DNA of 62,000 nt. Source: Cristatella mucedo (taxonomy: Eukaryota > Bryozoa > Phylactolaemata > Cristatellidae). Made by a program: the position numbers and the translations under genes. The DNA is taken from the NCBI GenBank assembly GCA_009760855.2, contig WPIO01000005.1:1335001-1397000 (forward strand). The letters run 5' to 3'. Positions 12,535-22,629 of this stretch are shown piece after piece. The notes beneath the pieces were generated by a model, which had not been told where the DNA came from, ran no database searches, and saw only the letters and a program-made list of their open reading frames with translations. Numbering within the stretch: position 1 is the first letter of the stretch; each line of letters begins with the position of its first letter.

Positions 12535-13690
12535 CCTAATAATAATAATACGTTTTTATAATGCCCTCAGAGAACTTAATCTGACTTAAACTTAAACTTG
12601 AACTTAAGACTTAAACTTAATTGGACTTAATCTCTTTCTAGGCACTTAGCATTGCTGCAAAGGAAGCCCGATCAAATGGTTAGTGGTGGCATGCTCCATG
12701 TCAACAAGCACAACATGATTAGAGAGGTGACATGCACAGGGTCAGCATGCAACTGTTAGATATTGTTAGTGGAAGCATGCACGGTGCCAGTACACATGAG
12801 CACACAAAGGACGAATCACGAGAAACTACTAAATGCTGTGATAAATATATGCGTTTTTAGCTTTAAATGTCGTCAAGTCAGAGGTTATTGTAATGCTTGC
12901 CGCCTTGCTTTGGGAGCACGTGAACTGAAGGCACGGTCTCCAAGCAATTTGAAGTTCGTACGAGGTATAGGTAAATGATTAGATTCCGAAAAAGTGGGCA
13001 GTACGATGCTTAGCCTGGTGGTGGACTAGATCTGATAGGTAGGCTGGAGCGATATGATGAAGGGACCTAAAAAGCGAGTGACGGAACTTTGAAGTCGATG
13101 CGCTGCTTGACTGGGGGCCAGAGCAGGACAGCTAGAAAGGTTGTGATGTGGCAACTGAAACGCTTACGACATAAAAGCTTTGCAGCACAGTTTTTTGCCA
13201 ACTGTAATTGCCTGATTGCACAGGCCTGTATACTAGTAAGCAGTGAGTTACGTAAGTCGAGACGTGATGCTGCAAATGCATGGACCATTTTTGATATGGT
13301 ATTCGTGTCTAAACAAGCCCGAATTTTATCAATGTTATGTAGCTAAAAGTAGGAAGACGTGACTGTGAAGCTGGTGTGGTCGTCTAGTCAAAAGTCACTT
13401 TGAAGCAGGACACTTTGATTTCCCGCAGATTCAACTGGAGATATGCTAGCAGAGTCCGTTTTGAGCGTTTGGTTTTCCAATTTCCGAATCACGCATGGTT
13501 TGCCTATAACTAGCAAGTTGGTTTAATTATCATTCAATTTAAGAAAGTTTACTGCGATCCAAGTGTGGATGTCATATAAACGTGCAGCAAGGGAGTTGAT
13601 ATAATTCGATGTGCTGGTAGACTGGGAGAGATCAAAGCAAAGGCACAACTGAGTGTCATCTGCATAAACGTGAAAGCCTAGGTTGTGCCT
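12535..13690 (-). mobile_element. LINE-A relic with RT fragments (pseudogene)
   Basis: Read on the minus strand, the 5' part carries a reverse-transcriptase catalytic box Y-A-D-D-T (codons at about 13654-13668) inside the frame 'GFHVYADDTQLCLCFDLS'. Downstream are the C-terminal RT pieces seen intact at 37.9 kb (LHWLPV, FKVLSL). The element ends with a (TTA/ATT)n tail at 12.54 kb. Stops and frame changes disable it. It is a non-LTR retrotransposon of the CR1/L2 type, judged from the RT motifs. Confidence 0.85.
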
Positions 13691-13704
13691 GGCAATCACA
13701 TCTG

Positions 13705-13708
<4 letters not shown>

Positions 13709-13790
<82 letters not shown>
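13709..13790. repeat. (GA)n microsatellite within LINE-A
   Basis: A pure 80-bp GA tract lies just 5' of the YADD box of the LINE-A relic, in an element otherwise similar to its relatives. It is probably a secondary expansion. Confidence 0.95.
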
Positions 13791-13794
<4 letters not shown>

Positions 13795-13799
13795 TAAAC

Positions 13800-14860
13800 G
13801 TGAAAAGAACCGGATCAAGCACGAGCCCTGAGATACCTCATTCTTCTATGGTTCCTCGCATTATCTTAGTCCATAGATGCTTGCAACTTAGTAGAGTAAG
13901 AAAGAGCTAGATGCCGGAAGCCGGATTATCTTGTTAGACTGAAAGGCATGCCAGTTGCCCTCGTGCTTGGGCTTGGTTGCTTTGGTTAAAGCAGGGTCCG
14001 TCAATACTGAAATGTGCCTGTGCAGGCTTTCTGACTGCTCTGGCTCTAAGGTATCTTCTGCCCTACTTCTTGGCTTTTGGTTTTATGCAGTTTTCACCAT
14101 TCTTGTCTTAGTATATCAAATGCAGCGCATTCACTTCAGTTCTTTTCTACCATTCCACAACAGCTGCTAACAGCAGGTGGTCCAGTATGGTCAAAACCAT
14201 TCTGCAAATGCCACTCAAGAAGCTGAAGCCTAGAAGAGAATTCTAACAGGCAGGCAGCACGTGATCCTTGCATGCAGGGTTGGATCAAGATGCTCATTCG
14301 TACGCCGAGATTGGCTGAAATTGACGCATCCGAGAGGATGGGCCTAGAGGCAAGTTTCGACCCAGCCAGGCCTTCAAGTTTCCCAGTGGGTATTTTGGTG
14401 ACGCAGCTGCTGTGTCACAGGGCCGATTTCTCAGCTGCCATCTCAGCGAGCGATTCTTTTGAACCAACATCTTAACTTTGCGTCTGCTGGCCTCTTGGTT
14501 AACAGCCTCCCGTCAGACTCTTTAATGGATCTTCAAGCCTCCGAAATCCGACTCTATGTAAATGTAAGAATCACTCACAGTTGACATTGAACATTGAATT
14601 GTGCAAGATATCATTAAATGATGAGCTGGCTTTTGATCATTGTTAATTAGTTGCATACATTATCTTAAACGTTTTAAATTGATAAATTGCCTTTTACTAT
14701 TTAGCAGGTATGCACTAGCATTGCATAGTTATATGTATATATATATACGATTCTCGTTGGGAGTTGTTTTTTGTATTTCTCGAAATTTGTTCATTTAAAA
14801 AAAATTACCGCCGTACTTCCAAGGATCAGCCAGAAAGGCATCTTTGATACTGTATTTTAT
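13800..14860. other. No supported gene
   Basis: One frame at about 14049-14140 is strongly hydrophobic (LLLGFWFYAVFTILVLVY). The same bases are pyrimidine-rich and look equally like intron. No neighbouring exon supports it. Confidence 0.4.
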
Positions 14861-14863
14861 TGT

Positions 14864-15310
14864 ATTGTATCTCCTTTTTAAACTCCACAAAGTCATAAAG
14901 ACTATGTGGGTGTTACACAGGAGAGTTTTGTATAGCGCACTCACAGCCTAAGCGGCTTTTGGTACGAACTTGGTAGCCAACAGATTTCGTCTCACGCAAC
15001 AAAGAGAAAGTGGGCAGCATAGCAGAGTCAGGAGAGCAGTTGAGGTAGTGAGTAGCATGGAAGTAGCAGCTCAGGACCGCTGAAAAAGATGTGCCATAGT
15101 CGGCAGCAGGGGAGTAGTTTTCGTAGCGTAAGAATTGTGGAAGCGAGTTCCACAGTCTAGGACCTGCAGAGCTAAAGCTTCTGTCGCCAGCGGCCTTTAA
15201 GCAGAGGAATTGAACAGCTAATGGATTGTCCACACAGGACCCGAGGGTGCGAAAAGGCTGAAACTGGTGCAGCAGTTCAGCTAGGTACGAAATGTAACGT
15301 TGGGTAACTA
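14864..15310 (-). mobile_element. LINE-B 3' fragment (RT C-terminus)
   Basis: The minus frame contains 'SYLAELLHQFQ', 'GDRSFSSAGPRLWNSLPQFL' and 'SPAADYGTSFSAVLSCYFHA', the C-terminal end of a non-LTR reverse transcriptase (the RSFS.AGPRLWNSLP motif is common to CR1-type LINEs). It ends in 'ggagatacaatacaataaaa', the target-primed tail. The frame is open over about 130 codons but 5'-truncated. Confidence 0.85.
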
Positions 15311-16340
15311 TCAAGGAGAATTGATTAAATAAAGATAAGAATTTACCGTTGCTTTTATTAATCTCAAGGAACAAGTCAAACAATAGGAAAATTAGTTAGG
15401 TGACCTCAAAAACTTGATTCGTATTTTGTTAACCTTCTTACCCCCACAATTTTGGGTTATCGTTCGCGAGAGACATAACTAGTAGCAGGCAAAAAAGTGG
15501 GCCACACGACCGATCTTTATCGATACGCGACTCGTACGCGACGTACGTGAGCTGCGGCTCTATGTGTGCTCTGGTCACCTCCAGTGCTTGGCTTACATTT
15601 GTATAACGTTATTTTTTAATATTTTGTGTCCGTAGACAAATGCGATCATACGCCGAGATACTCACACGCTTCCAGGGGTTTGTACCTAATGCTGCAAGCA
15701 ATGCCAACGTCCCAAATCATTAATAGCTTGGACAAGTATCTCTCAAGGCTTCTGTCAATGCAGTAATAGGGAGAGCCGGTTTGACGCTGGTGCAATAAAG
15801 CCGAGTCTGCTAAGTGAATGCTGAGAGCCTCAAAGGTTTCAAGCACGCTCAGGCCGCTAGGCCGATCGTGAGAGTGAGAGAAACAGATTGGGGCTCAAAG
15901 GACGGCTGCTTTGCTTGAACCCGACTACCGCGGTGCATGCAGCTGCTCGTGTACCGTCGATGCACTGAACCGTGTAGCCTCGACGCCTACGTGCAGGCAC
16001 TTGAAAGAGGACCACACACCGAGCCCATTCGGATGCCCAATCTTACGCTAAGCTAAAGCTAAAGCGGCAGCTGGCATCGCCGAGTGGTACTGATGACGAC
16101 GGTGCAAAGCCTAGTAATAAATAATGGCCCGCAGGCTTGCGGTTATTAAATTCGGCACCGTTGCTAATTGAGACTGCTCGCCGCCTTGCCACCAGCCAGA
16201 GCCGATCATCGAGCAGAGGCCTCACCTAGAAGCTTCCAATGGCTCAACGCCCCCCTCCCGATGTGCCCCCCCAATGCGTGTTCGCGAACGTGTAGCCGGT
16301 GCTCCGTCGCTTACTCTAACTGTTCCCGTCGTTGGGAGAG
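15311..16340. other. No supported gene
   Basis: Unassigned, moderately GC-rich toward 16 kb. Frames are short and without recognised content. Confidence 0.45.
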
Positions 16341-16399
16341 GGATCCTGCATTGTTCCCCTGTCTCGGCCTAGCCGAGACAGGGGAACAATGCAGGATCC
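16341..16399. repeat. Perfect inverted repeat: 28-bp stem, 3-nt loop
   Basis: Left arm 16341-16368 (starts ggatcctgcattgttcccct) is exactly the reverse complement of the right arm 16372-16399; the loop is 'cta'. There is no mismatch in 28 bp. It is too perfect for a typical microRNA precursor and could be a recent fold-back duplication or an assembly/template-switch artefact. Confidence 0.97.
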
Positions 16400-17369
16400 G
16401 ACGAGATTGAGCTCACCTGTGCCGGCTGTCCAGCTGACCAGCTGAGAGGGCATAGAGTGCACCGACCGTGCACGCTCGGTGCACCACGCATAGGGCTCGC
16501 TTGCTGTGTGGTACTAGTCAGACGTTTTCATCGCTGTTTCTTGTTTTGCTTAGGCAGCTTTGATTTTGTGTGTGAATGGGATTGTGGATTGCTCAATGCG
16601 TGTTGCCTACGCTGAGTCGGTTTACACTTAGCAGAAAGGTGTCTGGTGGGCGCGTGAGAATTTTGACCTGCTGAATACACAGCTGTGCCTCGATGGCAAA
16701 ACTTGATCAGAAATGCATGATAGTTCCCTAAACCTGGATCTGCGTGGGTAATAGATGCTGTTATAATTAGTTTATTTCCAGGTGGCCACAGACAATTTTA
16801 TGTTTTTCGTGTGGCTACGGCTTGCAGTAGGGCATCACGTACCTAGAGTGGATCTGATCTGCCGGCCGATGGTCAGCGTAACACAGTTACGTTGTATTCG
16901 AAGAATTCAGAGCAAGTAGAGCATGAAATCCTGCGACTTGACTTGCAGTGTCAGCAATTTGACGAGAAAGACTGCACGAGACCATGTCTTGATTTGGTCG
17001 GCTGCTTGCATATCTCTTAACTGTGTCTCCAAGATGAAGTAAGACAAGTATAACTATCACACACTCGTACGAAAAAGACCAGCCCCAAAAAATCTTATTT
17101 TCATTGTTGTCTGTCAAGCATAGTTTGCGGTTTTGTTAGATGTCGTCGCTGCAATCGCTGCAGCAAGCATCGGATGCACGCCGTGCACTGTCATACGAGC
17201 TGCCCTACGGCAATCTGTGGTCCTATCTCAGTGGGAAATTTCAGAGAGCAGCAGTCTATGCCCAAGTGCCAATGGTCATCCAGTGAGCCTTTAATGTCTG
17301 TGGTAAATACGGGTTCTGTTTAACGCTCACCTCTTTTGACAAATTATACTTTGCCTCGTGTCGACGTGT
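16400..17369. other. No supported gene
   Basis: No recognisable coding, RNA or repeat content. Confidence 0.45.
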
Positions 17370-18375
17370 CGATGCAATCGCCAAGCACAATCTAGGCTTT
17401 CATTTTTGTGCAGACGATACAGCTGCACCTGTGCCTTTATCCTTCTCCGTCTACCAGCATCCTAAACTCTCTCAGCTCCCACGTAGCATATGCTGCTGAT
17501 ATTCACTTATGGCAAGGTAGCAAACTTTGTCAAATTAAAAGGCAAAATAACCAATTTAATAGTTATGGAAAAGAGCATCACACTGAAATTGGAAAGTATA
17601 GCCCTCAAAATGAGCTAGGCCAGGTTAGTTCCTGTGGCCTCTGCAAGAAATCTGGATGTACTGTGCCACCTCCTTCAGCAACCTAGCATCGGATGAATTC
17701 GGACATGCTTAGATTAAGACATTACAGCCAAGATGGCTCATGTATTGTGACATCCCGTCTAGACTTCTGTGACTCACTACTTTCAGGTCTTTCTGCCTAG
17801 GCAATAGGATGTTTACAGTTCTTTCAAAACCCAGCTAGGCATTTCTGTCGTGCACATCACAGCTGCCAAATTACAACACGTTTCACCGATCTGTACTGGC
17901 TCCACATCAAGGAGCATATCGACTTCAAAGTTTATCGCTCACATTTAGGTCCAGCAATTCTGTCTACACAGCCTCGTTATCTGAAATACTTCCTAAACAG
18001 GCTTCTCATCGCACCATCGCCCCATCTGACTAGGGCCATTTGGTTGTGCCTCTACAAACCTAACACCACTTGGGGACAAATGCATTACATTCTTAAGCTC
18101 CCAAAGCATGGAACTCACTAGCGACTGAAATTGTGTCGTCTCCTGACTCAACGTCAAAAAAGAAAGCTAAAAGCCCAACCTTTCTCCACAACCTCTGCAC
18201 TATCAGAATGTATTGCCCTTTGTTTGCTCGTGCATGCTGAAATTGTATTGTATGACTACTGGATTGACATGTTTCTTTTCTAGACTATGCAAAGCGTACA
18301 GAAAGAGATTTAATTATTACACAAAGGCTCTATATACATCTTTCATTGTTAGTGCTATTCTAGTATTGCTATTAT
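17370..18375 (+). mobile_element. LINE-A relic, diverged (pseudogene)
   Basis: Begins with the RT box region 'HNLGFHFCADDTAA' (YADD changed to CADD). It continues through 'tcacagctgccaaattacaa' and the 3'UTR 'ctcgtgcatgctgaaattgt', and ends in 'caaagcgtacagaaagagat' plus an ATT-rich tail, the same order as the 37.8-38.65 kb copy. Multiple stops show it is dead. Confidence 0.75.
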
Positions 18376-18664
18376 TTGTATTACCTGTACTTTTCGGCAT
18401 CATGCTCAGTCCCTCTTGCACCAGCACAAATTTCTTAGCTAAAGTAGGATCCCAAATGCGATCAATGATAGCCTAGTCAGCAGGCATTGCCACGACTACA
18501 TCAAAGACGACGGTAGATATGTGCCGACAGAGCATAGATGCTAACTGTGCTCTCATGCTGCATAAATTAGGCATTAATTCTTGGAATTAATGATTAAATC
18601 TCCCCTGGCTCCTTCCCATTAGGGTCGGATACTCTCCGTGTGGTTCCCTTCGCTTCCCTTTTAG

Positions 18665-18789
18665 CCAGATGAGCAGCAGATGCTTCTGCTGGTCGAACCC
18701 AGCTAGAGCCGCTCAGCTTACCCAATCGCTGAGGTGGTTGGCTCGGTCGAATGATTCCCCATCAGGCATTCACACCGAGTCGATATTTT
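18665..18789 (+). CDS. Candidate upstream exon of the tandem PTP gene
   Basis: A pyrimidine-rich acceptor (ccttcgcttcccttttag) and a consensus donor (T|gtgagt) bound 125 nt that are open in one frame. The exon ends in phase 1, exactly what the next confident PTP exon at 22556 needs; joining them would make a Tyr codon just before DHNRIIL, the usual PTP position. The encoded peptide ends 'SGIHTESIF'. It lacks the NRY motif expected here, so assignment rests on splice signals and phase only, and chance is quite possible. Confidence 0.25.
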
Positions 18790-19190
18790 GTGAGTACCGT
18801 GTGCTATTTTCAAACAGTCGCTTCCCTGCCGTTGGCAGTCAGGCTAGCTGCAATTTCTCACGAGTCAAACTGACCCGTTGGTCAAATAATCCTCACTCAA
18901 TACGGTGAATGCAAGCATCGCTGCTGAGGTAATTTGGTGAAAAATCGGACCATATTCGGTCTATGACTTAGTGGCATCCACAGGTGGGCTACGAACACTG
19001 TGCGTTGCTAACTTGGGCCCAGCAGCAAGCGACTGCAGCCAATAGCACGGGGTGGATTACATGCGACTATGGAGATGCTGTTTCTGTTCCTTATGGTAGG
19101 AACTTCCGGACGTGAAACAAGAAGGCTGAAGAGACAGAGAGAAAGGAGAGAGAGGAGAGAGAGATCCACCGAATATGTCCGTGGTATGAA
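18790..19190. other. No supported gene
   Basis: Unassigned DNA, with a short GA-rich tract at about 19131-19165. Confidence 0.45.
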
Positions 19191-19192
19191 GA

Positions 19193-19290
19193 CGATAATA
19201 ATAATGAAAATAATAAGTCTTTATATAACACCCTAAGAGAGCCAAATCTGTATCCGGGTGCTTTTCACCTTGCTGCAAGAATGGCAATAA
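19193..19290 (-). mobile_element. LINE-A/SINE-1 type 3' tail fragment
   Basis: 'gataataataatgaaaataa' followed by 'tctttatataacaccctaag' and 'agagccaaatctgta' is a diverged reverse-complement copy of the shared tail with its ATT run. Confidence 0.55.
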
Positions 19291-19464
19291 CCGAGAGCTA
19301 ATGATAAGTAAGGTATAATGCTTAGACAAGTAAACAGATGCACTCAAAAAGACATACAGGCCCGATGGTTAGTAGGACACCTGGCTTTAATAACATGCAC
19401 TAAATCATGCACCTGTAACCGTGCAAATACATAGAAAAAGGGACAGGTTCACATTGGGCAATGT

Positions 19465-20010
19465 GGTGGAATGGAATGGAATATATCTCCTTCAGAAACT
19501 CCACAAAGCCACAAAAACTATGTTTGCTTTCGGTACGCATTCGGTAGCCAGCAGATTGCATCTCCTGCAACAAAGATAGAGTGAGAGGCATAGCATGGAA
19601 GTAGCAGCTCATGGAAGGCAGGAATGGGTGTGCCCTAGTCTGCAGCAGGAGAGTATTGTCGTTGCATAAGAATAGTGGAAGTGAGTTCCACAGTCGAGGA
19701 CCTGCAGAGCGAAAGCTTCTGTTGCCAACGGTCTTTAAGCAGAGGAATGCAACAGCAAATTTATTGTCCATACAGGACCTGAGAGGGCACGAGGAGGCTG
19801 AAGCCGGTGCAGCAGTTCAGCTAGGTATGAAATAGCCAAGCCGTGGCAGGCCCTGTGGATCGGCGTAAGAACTTTGCTCTTTATCCGTTGATCAAGCGGC
19901 ATCCATCCAAGCTCTTTCAGTAAAGGAGACACATGGTCGAACCCCTGGTATTTGTAAGCTCGCCTTGCACACGGAATGCTGACAGCGAACCGATGCATCT
20001 TAAGCTGAGA
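19465..20010 (-). mobile_element. LINE-B relic with RT C-terminus (pseudogene)
   Basis: Minus frames carry 'FDHVSPLLKELGWMPLDQRI', 'SYLAELLHRLQPPRAL' and, in a different frame, 'GNRSFRSAGPRLWNSLPLFL'. The frame change between the pieces shows an inactivating indel. The 3' end is a GGAGATAT plus ATTCC-type tail. Confidence 0.85.
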
Positions 20011-20269
20011 CTTATATGATGTAGTTCAATTAAAGAAGCCCGAAGCAAGTGGTGTATGCGAAGTGATTCAGACTTACCGAAGAATTTAAGTCTGCTGAAG
20101 GCAAGATGACTGGGAGCCGAGGAGCTGGTGGTGCAAGAGCATGCTGGAGGAAGAGCAAAGAGGTCACCTGTAAGTCAGAGATGGGATCTTTAAGTCCATT
20201 AAAGGCTTCTTAGGGGGCCAATGAAGCTCAAACAGAAGTGGTATAATGTGTGTGACATCCAAATTGCTG

Positions 20270-20600
20270 GCAGCAGACCAGACGAGCTGCTGACTTTGGC
20301 ATCAATAACTGTTGACTAATGGCTGAGACTGAACATGCTTTATATAGGAAATGTCAGTTATCTAGACGGGATATCACAAGCGCATAAAAAAGTTTGGTTG
20401 TTGCACTCTTTTCTAAGCAGGCGCCAGTTTTATTATTGTTCCTCAGCCGAAAGTGGGCCGACTTGACAGTGAATGCAATGTGCTCATCCAATGAAAACGA
20501 AGGCTCGGCGTTAGCTACCTCCGATATTTTTGCAATGCAGGACGAACCGCTCCACCGTCGGCCGTCGGGGTGTGGGCAGCGAGAGAGCATGTGCAGCTGT
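20270..20600 (-). mobile_element. LINE-A RT fragment (pseudogene)
   Basis: The minus frame has 'FSLDEHIAFTVKSAHFRLRN' and 'KLFYALVISRLDN', equivalent to 'LSLDDH..TIKSAYFQLHN' and 'KLVHAFVTSRLDLCN' in the better copy at 37.8 kb. Only this RT segment remains. Confidence 0.7.
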
Positions 20601-22555
20601 GCTTAGTTGGAATATGGGACAGGTCTGTCTGACCGGCAAGATCTCGCTGTTTTGCTTGTCGAGATCAGCACATGCGTCCTCACACAGAGGCTTTCCTCGA
20701 AGCATCTGACCTCGGTGGTTAGATGGAAATCCGACGAAACTCGTCCCCGAGCTCTGTCGAAGTCGTCTTGATCAAACCGTGAGATTATTGCTCGAATACT
20801 CGTACGAGGGGATGGCAGCAGTGGCAAAGATGGGCGATGAGTAGGTCGTACCACGTGGCCACGACGGCTGCTAGCCATCTATTGCTCACTGTCACGTGGC
20901 TGCATCGTCTAGTCGACTGGCACCACTGCAGACTGCCGGCACTCACTGGTGCCCTGCAATCACATTCTGTTGTATGCAACACGCTGTTGGCTCGGCTATC
21001 GACAGGTGCATAAACTGAGCGTCTTTTGGAGATTTAATTACCATGTGCGTTCGGACTGACCTATACTGACTTGGCAGGCCCGAGACGAGGCAGGAGTTCC
21101 ACTCAAAGTGAGCTGTGGAGCTTTGCACAGCTCTTTAACTTGTATGCTCAACTCTGAAAGTGGCTCAATTTTCGCCCGGGAGTCGCGACCTTTGGCGGGT
21201 CGCTCGAGCGAGTCCAGGTGCGTTATTATGCTCGGCTTCGCTCATAGCTGCACCCCTGCAGCTATGGACAGCCTTTACTCAGTGAATAATTCAAGCTTAG
21301 CTTTAGTGGGATGCTTAGAAAGGCAAGAGATATAATTAACATTGCATTATCGTTAAGCTGACAGGTTAGTTTCTGTTGATCAAATTATTTTTACAATGCT
21401 ATTTAAGCTCATTTCCCTTTCTCCAGGTCTCAGTTTCAGAGGTCGAAAAGCTGCGGCTGATCACCTAGGACCTTGGGCTTAACGAAGCCAGCCTCCTAGT
21501 TGTCGAATCAACACCTATGCTCTCCCCCTACAGCTAATGCTAATCATGCAGATTTGCCGTTTGAAGTGAGCGGCTGAAAGCTGCGATTCTAGCGAGTGCT
21601 CTTCACTTGTTCTGGCAGTCCATGGCACACGCACGAGAGGAGGGGGCCGGATGCTGGCAGATAGAAATCAGCGCTGCCAGTCAGACAGCTGTCGCTGCAC
21701 AGACTGCACGGCTTGCAAGCACGCTGGGTCCCACGGACGTGCCGGAGGAGGAGGAGGAGGAGGAGGAGGAGGAGGAGGCTTAGAAAATAATATATGTGTT
21801 AGTCATGCCCCCACCCCAGGCTTCTCGGAGCTCTAACATGTCCTCTTCGATTTTCCTTGCTCGAGACTCGGAGCTGCTCGCATGGATGGCATCCTGCTCG
21901 CCGGCCTGTGCAGCAGGTTACAGCTCCAGCTACACCGGTCGACGGCCACACCCTCGAAGCCCAGCAAAGCAGAGGAGAGAACTTCTCAGACTACTGAGGG
22001 GACCACCGATCGCCACTCCCCTTGCTCAGAAGCAAGCCTACTGGTGCACTCTGCCCCTGCAGCTACTAATCGGAACATTCAGTACATTCTTATGTGCATT
22101 CCCAACATTTTCCCGTGTCGGTCCACGGCAGATTTTGTTCTGCGTGCATTTGCTCCGTACCTTAGCACTCGGAACATGCGCGTTGATGTAGATGTGGACT
22201 GTGCAGCAGCTGCTGTTTATCCAGTGCTGAGTCCTGCCTTCAGGGCCGTAACACTCCTGACGGCAGACGAGGCCTCTGCTTTGCTTTATGCTTGAAGTTT
22301 TAGAGCTTTAGAGCACGATCAATGATAACAACCTGGGCGGTTTATCCAACCACCGATGGCTGACCCTATTATTTGTCAGCTATGCCGTGTCTTGACTGCC
22401 TGTTACAGGATGGCATCGGTGACACAAACCGTCTTCATTTGTCAGTGACGAGACAAGCACTCGATGGCTTTGATCTATCCAAGCAGCAGTTGAGTCGTGG
22501 CTGGTTGGTATTATGGTAATTTGCTCTGATCACATCTCGACATTTTTTCGTTCAG
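20601..22555. other. Upstream flank of PTP exons; no exon identified
   Basis: Relatively GC-rich, with several frames of 60-137 codons on both strands (for example 21796-22295) and a (GGA)n tract at 21746-21778. Exons for the start of PTP domain 1 and any membrane segment would be expected upstream of 22556, but none here could be recognised by motif (NRY, EF..L, hydrophobic helix). The candidate at 18665-18789 is the only phase-compatible one noticed. Confidence 0.4.
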
Positions 22556-22629
22556 ATGATCACAACAGGATAATTCTGAGGTCGGCACAAACCTCTCATG
22601 AAGACTACATCAACGCAAGCCTGATTGAG
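22556..22629 (+). CDS. PTP exon a: D1, DYINAS motif
   Basis: Acceptor ttcag|AT, donor GAG|gtataa. It encodes DHNRIILRSAQTSHEDYINA plus SLIE. YDHNR(V/I) and DYINAS are conserved blocks of PTP domains (motifs 1-2). The split first codon (phase 1) probably completes the Tyr of YDH. Confidence 0.93.

Noticed and set aside
14040-14145. Hydrophobic frame that might be the PTP membrane helix
   Set aside because: The same bases look like a pyrimidine-rich intron; no phase or neighbouring exon links it to the PTP gene, and it lies 8 kb upstream.
21796-22295. Two overlapping + frames of 131 and 137 codons just upstream of the first PTP exon
   Set aside because: No PTP, Ig, FN3 or membrane motif; overlapping frames in GC-rich DNA are expected by chance.
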